DNA from: an uncultured Muribaculaceae bacterium
GTDB lineage: Bacteria; Bacteroidota; Bacteroidia; Bacteroidales; Muribaculaceae
Direction: 5' to 3'
NCBI GenBank assembly: GCA_910576935.1
Contig: CAJTKG010000001.1
Span: 62,001-126,000, forward strand
Length of the DNA stretch: 64,000 nucleotides
Of the stretch, positions 36,760 through 44,553 are shown piece by piece. The stretch's first letter is position 1. Each line of letters starts with the position of its first letter. The position numbers were made by a program, and so were the translations under genes. The notes under the pieces were generated by a model. It worked only from the letters and a program-made list of their open reading frames with translations, did no database searches and was not told the DNA's origin.

Positions 36760-39150
36760 TTATGCTTCTTCATATTTGAATATCGTATCACCAATCTTGA
36801 ATGTATCGCCATTTGTCAATACAACCGGTCTGTTAACCGGCAGTTCGGCGCGAGTATTATACAACACGCCGGTTGCCAATGGCTTGATAATCGGTAGAGA
36901 CTTTTCATGGTCGATATATAACCGGGCGTGTTCTTTTGCGACCTTGTTGCTTTTCTCCCAGTTCATCTGTATTTCGCACTCTCCGGTCATGCCGACAGAG
37001 ACTTTGTTGCCTCCACCGGTTGCATTCATCCATTTATGGATAGGAATACGTTGTCCGGCCTTTACTCCATTCTGAATCACAAGGAAATATTTTTCGGCAA
37101 GCATTCTCACCGTAACAAGTGACGCGCCAAGACCACCGCCATAAATGATGAAATCAAGCAACATATTAAGCCATTCGTATTTCCCGCTTGTAAACTTGGT
37201 GAAGTATAGAACCAGAAACCCGATCACGGCAGAAACAATTCCCCCGAGCAATGCACTTTTCACCGGAATGGACGATTTGATTGTCAAGGCTAACGAAACG
37301 CTTATCGAGAAAAGTATATATGCAGGCAAAGAGCAATACCATGGTATATAAGTCTTACCGGTCCATGACAGAATCAGACAGAATAGATCGGCACCGATCG
37401 CAAATGCAAGCATGCCTATGACACCGGTCAATATCGAAAGACCGATTATCTTCAGCCAGATTCTCCAATTTTTGTTTCGTATGTCGTCTTTATACCTGAA
37501 TACCACCGATATAAAGAACCCCAGAAGCAAACCGATCATCAGGAAAGAAGATGTTCGCATAACGCAGTCTTGAATAAGTGACGCCTGTTCATCAGTCTCA
37601 TTGAAAACCAGTCCGACTATAAATTTTGAAATGCCGGTGAAGCCGCCGCGCCCGCATACTTCATAAACAATCCAGCTGACAAGGCCGGCAACAACTCCGG
37701 CTATGGTCTGCGAACACTCTTTAAGTGAGCTTGGTTTGAAAAGCTCTTTCCATTCGATATGATCCTGTATGCCGGTTTTGCAATTTTGGCCAAACTCGGC
37801 ACATTTATACCCGTTCTCTTCCCAACAGTGCTTATGCATCCAATGATTACATTTCATGACAACCACTTGTCCGGGACGCAAATCCTGTTTACAGTAATGG
37901 CAGATTCTGCGCTGGACATTAGCCTCAGGTTGATACTGTTTATAATATTTTGATTTGAATGACAAAAACCTGATATATGGAACAATAATCTTCATTACCA
38001 GGAAGAAAAAACCGAATGTCAGAATTGTCACGAGTAGCGCCACAAGCAATTCCACAAAAACATTTGTCGGATTCTGTATCCGTTCGGGCCATGGACGTTC
38101 TGCCGATCCGATCGTGAACATGCCTTCGCCGATTACGGGTTTACCCCACTTGGCTTCATAGAGTACATTATCACTGTAACTCTTATCTTCAGGCACTTTG
38201 TATACTAACTCATAATCATAGGCCGCATCTTCTATGATCGACGCAAAAGACGTCAGCACTTCACTCATGTTCGCCGATGATTTTACATCTCCTCTCAAAT
38301 TATCGATTATATTGTCACAGCTGTCTTTGGGATGAGTGATGACATCAAGTGTGGTCTCGATGTTGGTATCCGCGCCATCGGCGGTATAGTAGAATGCGTA
38401 TACCTTTGGCAAAGACGACGAATATTGCTCCTGAAGATCATTCACCGAGAGGATTTCAAGAGTCTCGTCATCAGGCCGGAGGCTTCCTTCTGCGAAAACC
38501 ATCAGGATATTCTTTCCCGGATGATTTGCGGCGCGGGAACTTATAGCCGGATTTGAACGATAATCTGACGCTTGCACATCGGTCAGATCGGGTTGATTCA
38601 ATGAAAATTCCGCGAGCTTTGAATAAACGCCGCTATAAAATTTCTTCCCTGTCGTTTTTGTCATAAAAGCCTTTTCAACCTCAGGAAAATTGTGTGTTGT
38701 GGCCTTGACGCTGTTTGTGACTTCATCACCATAGAATGAAATATACACGCACGAATCAGGAGTGATTTCCAGAAATTGCCTGATGGCGGTCAGTATCTGC
38801 TGTTTGCCGTCATCGGGTATGCTTTGGTCAAGAAGGATTGAGAATGTGTTTTCCTTGGGAACACGAATGCCGGTATTCAGTCTCCGTATCCCCGCATTTG
38901 CTATATCTATGCCGTTTTCTTGTAACTGAAAATATTTGCCAAAATCATCAGCGGTAATATCAGAAATACGTTTTCCGTCTTCGCCAAATATATTGAAGTA
39001 GATTTTGATTGAGTCATTCCCGATTCCATAGTCATAGCTACGATCGCAGAATTGTAAGCGCGCAGGGCTTTTTGCCGATACATCGGCGCCGAGAAATATG
39101 AAAATTCCCAGCAGAAATAATGCTGATATCAGCGTTTTCGTCTTGTCCAT
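36760..39150 (-). CDS. Multi-pass membrane protein with vWA-like, RING-H2 and FHA domains (candidate membrane ubiquitin ligase)
   Basis: A 796-residue protein. Order: signal or anchor helix (6-24); vWA-like domain (about 100-310) with a degenerate MIDAS DQSIP (108-112); membrane helix 364-387; RING-H2-like zinc finger with ligands Cys417, Cys420, Cys434, His436, His439, Cys442, Cys450 and Cys457 (C-x2-C-x13-C-x-H-x2-H-x2-C-x7-C-x6-C); about six further membrane helices (480-690); C-terminal FHA domain (about 700-793, with EHARLYI and NGDTFKIGDTIFKY). By topology the RING and FHA domains face the cytoplasm. It would couple phosphothreonine reading to transfer of the ubiquitin-like protein. The vWA part and envelope position also resemble T6SS TssR-like components. 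Domain calls are visible; ligase activity is inferred. Confidence 0.82.
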   Translation of the reverse strand: MDKTKTLISALFLLGIFIFLGADVSAKSPARLQFCDRSYDYGIGNDSIKIYFNIFGEDGKRISDITADDFGKYFQLQENGIDIANAGIRRLNTGIRVPKENTFSILLDQSIPDDGKQQILTAIRQFLEITPDSCVYISFYGDEVTNSVKATTHNFPEVEKAFMTKTTGKKFYSGVYSKLAEFSLNQPDLTDVQASDYRSNPAISSRAANHPGKNILMVFAEGSLRPDDETLEILSVNDLQEQYSSSLPKVYAFYYTADGADTNIETTLDVITHPKDSCDNIIDNLRGDVKSSANMSEVLTSFASIIEDAAYDYELVYKVPEDKSYSDNVLYEAKWGKPVIGEGMFTIGSAERPWPERIQNPTNVFVELLVALLVTILTFGFFFLVMKIIVPYIRFLSFKSKYYKQYQPEANVQRRICHYCKQDLRPGQVVVMKCNHWMHKHCWEENGYKCAEFGQNCKTGIQDHIEWKELFKPSSLKECSQTIAGVVAGLVSWIVYEVCGRGGFTGISKFIVGLVFNETDEQASLIQDCVMRTSSFLMIGLLLGFFISVVFRYKDDIRNKNWRIWLKIIGLSILTGVIGMLAFAIGADLFCLILSWTGKTYIPWYCSLPAYILFSISVSLALTIKSSIPVKSALLGGIVSAVIGFLVLYFTKFTSGKYEWLNMLLDFIIYGGGLGASLVTVRMLAEKYFLVIQNGVKAGQRIPIHKWMNATGGGNKVSVGMTGECEIQMNWEKSNKVAKEHARLYIDHEKSLPIIKPLATGVLYNTRAELPVNRPVVLTNGDTFKIGDTIFKYEEA

Positions 39151-41237
39151 ATTTTAAGGTCGTCAATATTTACATCTCCATAGAATCGTTCGTCGGTAAG
39201 CAACACTCCGTTAATAACCGGTATTGTAGTAAGAGACAGCTGTTTTGAGGAATATACCATCACGAACGATAAATTACCGCTCTCATGAGATACGAGTCGC
39301 TGTATTGTAGGCAGACTCATGTGTACTTCATTTATAAGGCACCCGATCACGCCCGTCTTGGGCTTCTCGGAAGCTTTTGTTATGCCTGATACAATGAATT
39401 CGACCCCCGCCTTTCCATCAATTGTAGTTCCTATTACCCAGCCTACAATACCGGTCGCCGGATCTATTATGATCTGCGTAAGATCTATAATCGAACTATT
39501 GTTCATTTCGACTCCATTACAGGCAGGCATTTTAAGGCAGGCATTCCTAAGCACATTGAAGCAGTTATCGGGCGAAAATGACTGCCGCTCGCTTTGTAAA
39601 GCCCATTTATACATTTCTTCAAGAGAGTACATCTTTGTAATATCTCCTTTTGAATTCATGGAGCCGTCCCGACGGAAAGTAAAGATTCCGGTTTCTTGAT
39701 CCGAGGTCAATATGTCAACAACAAAAGCTATAAGAAAATTGGGGTGCTGTGAGTGCTTGAGTTGCATCTGAACATTATCGTCCGAATTGCTGAAAAATAC
39801 GCCCAGACCCGGGTGTGAATGAATCCAGCAGACAAGATCATACTGGAGGTTTGTATCTCTTCTAAGTTTGCGCAGCTTCTCGGCGACACGCAGTTTTATC
39901 TTGCCTCCAAAGTTGAGTTCATATTCTTTAAATACGGCATCATCACCGGGAAAAACCACTTCCTCCAAAGAAATGTCATATGTATTGTCCGACTCATTGT
40001 GTACCCATCGGCCTAACACCATGCAACCGTCTTCCTTGGGTTTGTCGGTGTTGCGCAGGTCGTCTGCATAGAGATTATATACTTCTTTGATGCAGCTGTT
40101 TTTTATATAGATCTTCTTTACCGCTGAATCGGGCGTGAAATCAAATGTATTGATAACCATATATGCCGGATTGTCAACCACGTCGTCAATACATTGTTTT
40201 TTTAGAATTGATGTCGTTCGACGGCGGACAACAATCGCCGGACTGTTTTCGCCATCTGCCTGTTGAGCAGCCTTTGTAGAAGAAGCGGTCGCTCCTGATA
40301 TTTTTTTCTTCCTGCTTTTTTTTCGCACAGTTACAACTGTCAATATCAGAACAAGAAGGATAATTGTTCCTACTATACCATAGTTGATTATATTTTCTTT
40401 TGAGCCGGGTAGCGATGACCCGTCGGTATCCTCTATTTTTGTAACAAGACCGTAAAGCTTGTCATATGCATTTTCTCTTGACGTCAATCGGCTTGTTAAA
40501 GCATCGACAATCAATGAGACGGTTGACGCCTGATTGGCATCGTCGATTTTTGCGGCGGTTACCAGATTTTTTGCCATGCGTGGAATGTCGGCTTTCTTTT
40601 GATCCAGCTCTAACTTCGACTGCTCAAGTATCTGATTTATATCATGATCTATTATAAACTGATGTTTATTAGCCGATGCTTCCAATCCGGTATAAAGAAT
40701 ATCGATTTTCTTTACATATAGGTTGATGGCATCTTGACTAAAGAATGGGTCGTTATTGAGCTGACTGACAAAATTGAAGTTGTCTGCCACCGCCTTGACT
40801 TTTCTTCTCAATACGATGTCATCTGCCGGAATTGCCGTTATTTTTTTATCATCATCATTTTCCGCTTCGATAACGTCATGCGAGTCTTCCTCCGACTCGG
40901 GTTCGATTTCTTTAACGACCTCTTCGACCGGCAGGGGCTCCCATAACGTAGCGCCGTTCTTCGACGGATAGGAAAAGCTCACACGGCCTTTTGTATAGCG
41001 ATTTGGTTGTGCACTTGAATTTGCATTGACGGTTATCATTTCGTTATTAATGTACAGGTGGATTTTAAGGTCTGACTTATTCCAGACATTTATCACCTTA
41101 ATGCCACCGTCAACCGTCGGTTCATATTCGATTTTCACTTTACCGCTTGAAGCGGTTTCGGCACTGGCGGCCATGGCAAAAAACGCAATAATAACCGCGA
41201 TAATGCAATGACGGTATTTTGCTGAATTTATAATCAT
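39129..41237 (-). CDS. Membrane-anchored JAMM (JAB/MPN) peptidase, candidate deubiquitinase-like enzyme
   Basis: A 702-residue protein: signal peptide (about 1-26), periplasmic domain with an acidic low-complexity stretch (105-135) and helical region (140-280), membrane helix 285-304 followed by a strongly basic stop-transfer, then a cytoplasmic JAB domain (about 375-530). The zinc motif is complete: His473, His475, Ser483 and Asp486 (H-x-H-x7-S-x2-D), with Glu402 as candidate catalytic Glu. A further domain of about 170 residues closes the protein. JAMM enzymes remove or process ubiquitin-like proteins; here it would act on conjugates near the apparatus. Its start overlaps the next gene by 4 bp, and its end overlaps the RING-FHA gene by 22 bp. 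Confidence 0.88.
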   Translation of the reverse strand: MIINSAKYRHCIIAVIIAFFAMAASAETASSGKVKIEYEPTVDGGIKVINVWNKSDLKIHLYINNEMITVNANSSAQPNRYTKGRVSFSYPSKNGATLWEPLPVEEVVKEIEPESEEDSHDVIEAENDDDKKITAIPADDIVLRRKVKAVADNFNFVSQLNNDPFFSQDAINLYVKKIDILYTGLEASANKHQFIIDHDINQILEQSKLELDQKKADIPRMAKNLVTAAKIDDANQASTVSLIVDALTSRLTSRENAYDKLYGLVTKIEDTDGSSLPGSKENIINYGIVGTIILLVLILTVVTVRKKSRKKKISGATASSTKAAQQADGENSPAIVVRRRTTSILKKQCIDDVVDNPAYMVINTFDFTPDSAVKKIYIKNSCIKEVYNLYADDLRNTDKPKEDGCMVLGRWVHNESDNTYDISLEEVVFPGDDAVFKEYELNFGGKIKLRVAEKLRKLRRDTNLQYDLVCWIHSHPGLGVFFSNSDDNVQMQLKHSQHPNFLIAFVVDILTSDQETGIFTFRRDGSMNSKGDITKMYSLEEMYKWALQSERQSFSPDNCFNVLRNACLKMPACNGVEMNNSSIIDLTQIIIDPATGIVGWVIGTTIDGKAGVEFIVSGITKASEKPKTGVIGCLINEVHMSLPTIQRLVSHESGNLSFVMVYSSKQLSLTTIPVINGVLLTDERFYGDVNIDDLKIWTRRKR

Positions 41238-42433
41238 ATCGATTTTATGTTTGAATTTGTTTTGGGTTTTGACGAGCCTTTAATTGACTCTCGCAACTTG
41301 CTTTTACCCTTATTGGCCATCTGATGTGCTTTATTGCGTACTATTTCGCGAGAACGCCTGCCGGCTTCGTTTTGCGCCTGTCTTGTCAGAGATTCCTGCA
41401 TCTGCATAATGCTCTTTTGATTGTTGACATCTCGGATATGTTTGAATACGGCATTGCCGATAAAACCTACAACAGCAAGCAGAACACCTCCTATTATCAT
41501 CAGGAAAGTTCGTTTCTGTTGTTTCTCTTCCCGCATGCGGGCTTCCTCTTCAGCGGCTTTCTGCCGTTTCTCTTCTTCCTGCAGTTGTTGGGCCTGTAAC
41601 GCCTGTTGTTGGGCCTGTGCCGACAATGACGCCTGTCTCTGTGCCTCTTTAAGATCTTTTTCTTTCTGATTGAGATCTATAAAAAGTGTGTTTATCTTTT
41701 CGATCACAGCATCATCATTGATTCGATCTTTCAGCGCGCGTAGACTTTGAATTTCCAATGTAAGTGTCTGGGAGAACGGCAGCTCTGTTTCGGATTCAAG
41801 GAGCTGTCTGATTAATCCGATGCTGCTCAAGGCCTTTGTCACATCATCATTGTCGGCTTCAAGTTCTTCATCTGATCTGACAGCTATTTTTTCAATCTCC
41901 GAGCCGGGGCGCGTAACCTGCTGACCGCGTGGTGCGACACCACCTATTGATATGTTTAAAGTCTGAGAACTGCTGTTTATGATACGATATGTCCTCTTCT
42001 TCTCGTATAAAACTATATATACAGGGAACTTAACGATTTGTGCGCCATTGCCGCTTTTTACAAACACGATTGGAGCGGATTCACCCAATATATAATATCC
42101 TTCATCCGATTTATCATGTGATAATCCTGAAGGAACCATAAATGCCGACGGCGTGATGCCATTCCATTTTACATTCCCGTAATTGCCTACTTGGTCGAAA
42201 ATCACGATTTTTAACTTTGTAAGATCGCCCTTACACTCCTCCAAAAGCTTCTCCGACGGAATGACTCGAGATGTGCCGAAAATATTCACAGATATCCGCT
42301 CGCCTTCAGTCGCAAGGCCATATGATAAAATAATTTTATCACCTTGCCGGGTGTAGAGCGTATCTTTTACCTCCTTTGAAAAGGCAGCCAAAGAGGTAGA
42401 TATTAGAATGGCACAGGCTATAAAGCGATGCAT
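41234..42433 (-). CDS. Envelope protein with periplasmic coiled coil and one membrane helix
   Basis: A 399-residue protein with a signal peptide (about 1-19), a beta-rich periplasmic domain (20-190), a long Gln/Glu/Ala coiled coil (about 245-308), a membrane helix (309-331) and a basic cytoplasmic tail of about 65 residues. It overlaps the JAMM gene start by 4 bp and shares its layout (periplasmic domain, helix, cytoplasmic end). Architecture resembles T6SS membrane-core proteins such as TssO/TssP, but I see no sequence proof. Likely part of the same membrane complex as the RING-FHA and JAMM proteins. Confidence 0.6.
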   Translation of the reverse strand: MHRFIACAILISTSLAAFSKEVKDTLYTRQGDKIILSYGLATEGERISVNIFGTSRVIPSEKLLEECKGDLTKLKIVIFDQVGNYGNVKWNGITPSAFMVPSGLSHDKSDEGYYILGESAPIVFVKSGNGAQIVKFPVYIVLYEKKRTYRIINSSSQTLNISIGGVAPRGQQVTRPGSEIEKIAVRSDEELEADNDDVTKALSSIGLIRQLLESETELPFSQTLTLEIQSLRALKDRINDDAVIEKINTLFIDLNQKEKDLKEAQRQASLSAQAQQQALQAQQLQEEEKRQKAAEEEARMREEKQQKRTFLMIIGGVLLAVVGFIGNAVFKHIRDVNNQKSIMQMQESLTRQAQNEAGRRSREIVRNKAHQMANKGKSKLRESIKGSSKPKTNSNIKSI

Positions 42434-42434
42434 C

Positions 42435-43493
42435 TTACTTTATAATTCTGTTGTAGAATCGTGATATTTTCTCGGTATAAAAGCTGTCCTTTTTGCGTTT
42501 TGTCGAATTCCGGTAGCAATTATACAGCGAACCGGCCTTTTTTTCTGCCGCGTCTTTGGTTATTTTGCCGGCACGAAGCTGCTGATATAGGTCGTCAAGT
42601 TGATGATAGACCTGTTGTGCGCTTAATGAACAATAGTGGCATGAATGACCCGGTTTCACCACCTTGTCACGTCCGCAATCTTTATTGTAATCATTAAGAT
42701 CGATTTCATTCAAGCGCTGAAGCAGTTTATCGTATGCTTTATATGGTTCATCGACTGACGTCCATCCTAAATCGTGAATAATATCCGATACCATCCCGAT
42801 CAGGCTGTCTTTCTCCATCTGATATGGTTTTTGCTGGAGAGCGAGTGAAGGTTTATGTCTTATATTCGGGCAAAACGATACTTTTTTTAACGAATCAATG
42901 AATCCGTCAACGGCTTGCTTTGTTTTTACATAAGTCGGATCATCCTCGCTCCATGCTTTTACAGCGATATTGAATGCAAGTATATCTTCTCCTAAGATTT
43001 TGTATTTGATACTATTCTTGCCCGATTTTTGCAAGTCCTTAGGCTTGAATTTAGCATGATAAAAAGGCAGAATGACCGCATTTGTTGTCGACGCGTCAAT
43101 TGTAAACAATGTGGTGGTTTCAGCCGGCGTGATTGACTCGAAATAATTTGCGATCTCTTTACTGCCGGTTACCCTCCGATAACCTTTCTGCCCCGGATAA
43201 GTCTTTTCAAATTCAAATTTTGGCTTATGCTTCTTTAAGGTTTTCTCATCCTGACTATATTTGAAAAGAAGAAGAGCGTGATCGGGTGTTGTGTTTTCAA
43301 CAGTTATCTTTACGCGGTCTTTATACGAATATTTTGTTGTATCCACTTCAAATATGACTCTTGCATAGCCCAGTTCGAAAGCCTGTCGATAGCTGTTTCC
43401 TTTTTCAAGATTGACAGTATGCTCCTGGTTTGCCCAAGCAGAAAGGCAAAGGCCTGAAAAAAGGCATATCAAAGAAAATAATCGTTTAATCAT
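42435..43493 (-). CDS. Secreted Cys-containing protein of unknown function encoded with E2 and JAMM genes
   Basis: A 352-residue protein with a signal peptide (about residues 1-21, ending AWA). The first 200 residues are beta-rich; the remainder is helical and carries spaced cysteines (FCPNIRHK; DCGRD; HSCHYCS; YNCYR) that could form disulphides or bind metal in the periplasm. It overlaps the E2 gene start by 4 bp, indicating tight coupling. No family recognised. It may be a periplasmic partner of the coiled-coil membrane protein that follows. Confidence 0.55.
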   Translation of the reverse strand: MIKRLFSLICLFSGLCLSAWANQEHTVNLEKGNSYRQAFELGYARVIFEVDTTKYSYKDRVKITVENTTPDHALLLFKYSQDEKTLKKHKPKFEFEKTYPGQKGYRRVTGSKEIANYFESITPAETTTLFTIDASTTNAVILPFYHAKFKPKDLQKSGKNSIKYKILGEDILAFNIAVKAWSEDDPTYVKTKQAVDGFIDSLKKVSFCPNIRHKPSLALQQKPYQMEKDSLIGMVSDIIHDLGWTSVDEPYKAYDKLLQRLNEIDLNDYNKDCGRDKVVKPGHSCHYCSLSAQQVYHQLDDLYQQLRAGKITKDAAEKKAGSLYNCYRNSTKRKKDSFYTEKISRFYNRIIK

Positions 43494-44164
43494 ATCTTTC
43501 GGGCTATAATTTTTGAAACGGTTTTTGCGGTTTTACCATCTTCTTTGTTTTCGGTCGGTTTTGTCGGCTTTTCAGATTCACTTTCAGACATATCCTGACC
43601 GAAACGGACCCATCCGTTCGGTTCGCCCTCTTCCCGCACCCATTCGGCGACATTCTGGTCCTCGGGATAAGGGTAGGTGTTCTGTGCATGATACAACTGA
43701 TATTTAAGATATCGTTCAACCCTGAGAACCAGATCTTTTAATGACGCCAAAACGCCCATTTCCTTGATTGTCAGACATACATGGCCTTTGAAACTTCCCG
43801 AATATCGGATATTGGGATGCCATATGTCACTTCGGAAGGTGAAGATAGGGTTTCCATCTGCTGAAGGATAGTTGTTGGGGAGAACTATACTCATTTTGTG
43901 GAGATAGCCGAAAATCGGTTCTCTCGGTACAGCCGTGTCTTTTACGCCGACGATAGATTTGACACGATACCATATCTCATATTCTGTCGGCAGCCCCATA
44001 ACATTCTTTCTTCTGATAATATACGACAGCGAAGGTTTTCGAGGGTTTTCGGCAGCAGCTTTACGCTTGGCACAAAGCGAATCGAGCTCTTTCCATTCCT
44101 TCCAGAGTCGGGCATCGCGACCCGACAACTCTTTCTGATTGAAATTATTTATTGCCTCATTCAT
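43490..44164 (-). CDS. E2-like ubiquitin-conjugating enzyme (UBC fold)
   Basis: A 224-residue protein whose middle (about residues 15-175) fits the UBC fold: a helix, strands ending in NNYPSADGNPIFTF, the HPN signature at 116-118, then HVCLTI with Cys130 as catalytic cysteine, the helix SLKDLVLRVERYL, and a C-terminal helix containing NVAEWV. Family E2s have HPN 7-8 residues before Cys; here the gap is 11. A Lys/Glu-rich tail follows (about 192-224). It would take the ubiquitin-like protein from the E1 and pass it to targets, probably with the RING-H2 protein. It lies 23 bp after the ubiquitin-like gene. Confidence 0.85.
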   Translation of the reverse strand: MNEAINNFNQKELSGRDARLWKEWKELDSLCAKRKAAAENPRKPSLSYIIRRKNVMGLPTEYEIWYRVKSIVGVKDTAVPREPIFGYLHKMSIVLPNNYPSADGNPIFTFRSDIWHPNIRYSGSFKGHVCLTIKEMGVLASLKDLVLRVERYLKYQLYHAQNTYPYPEDQNVAEWVREEGEPNGWVRFGQDMSESESEKPTKPTENKEDGKTAKTVSKIIARKI

Positions 44165-44187
44165 TTGAATTGAGTTTATACAGACCG

Positions 44188-44517
44188 TTAACCTGCTATA
44201 GGCACTGAAATAAGATGAAGGTGATCGCCGGGTTGGATATTGTAATCAATTAGAGCCTGCTCGCGGCCGTCCTCATCTTCAAATTCAAGTATTTCAGGTT
44301 CTTCGCCATCTTCCATTATTTGACCGAGCAGATATTGGATGGGATTGCCGCCATTGTCGAGCTTGGGAAGCTCAAAGACAGCGACAATGCTCGAAATCTG
44401 ATCACGAATAGTCTTATTCGGGTCTGTCACTCTCACTTCGACCTCTTCATATGAGGTCCCGTCGATTGTTAAATTGATGATAAACTCATCATCTTCATAA
44501 ATTTCTTCGTTTGCCAT
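44188..44517 (-). CDS. Ubiquitin-like modifier protein (beta-grasp)
   Basis: A 109-residue acidic protein. Its pattern is that of a beta-grasp fold: strands FIINLTIDGT and VEVRVTDP, then the helix IRDQISSIVAVFEL, short strands, ALIDYNIQPGD, and a final strand LHLISV. The chain ends in Ile-Ala-Gly, so the terminal Gly is already exposed and needs no trimming before E1 activation; most ubiquitin-like proteins end in Gly-Gly. With E1, E2, RING and JAMM proteins in the same operon, it is the obvious modifier. YukD-type or Bil/Bub ubiquitin-like proteins are the nearest known comparisons. Confidence 0.8.
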   Translation of the reverse strand: MANEEIYEDDEFIINLTIDGTSYEEVEVRVTDPNKTIRDQISSIVAVFELPKLDNGGNPIQYLLGQIMEDGEEPEILEFEDEDGREQALIDYNIQPGDHLHLISVPIAG

Positions 44518-44553
44518 TGTATTTAGTAGTTTTTAGTTCGTTTATATTCTTTA

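Noticed and set aside
36760..39150. Plain zinc ribbon instead of RING-H2
   Set aside because: Eight ligands with the C-x-H-x2-H-x2-C core fit the RING-H2 pattern better than a four-ligand ribbon. The last pair spacing (x6) is wider than usual, so a related treble-clef remains possible.
34783..44517. Antiviral Bil/Bub or CBASS-type system placed by chance in the T6SS
   Set aside because: There is no CD-NTase or CBASS effector, and the genes are intermixed with membrane proteins and baseplate genes by 4-bp overlaps, so a T6SS role is favoured. It is not excluded.
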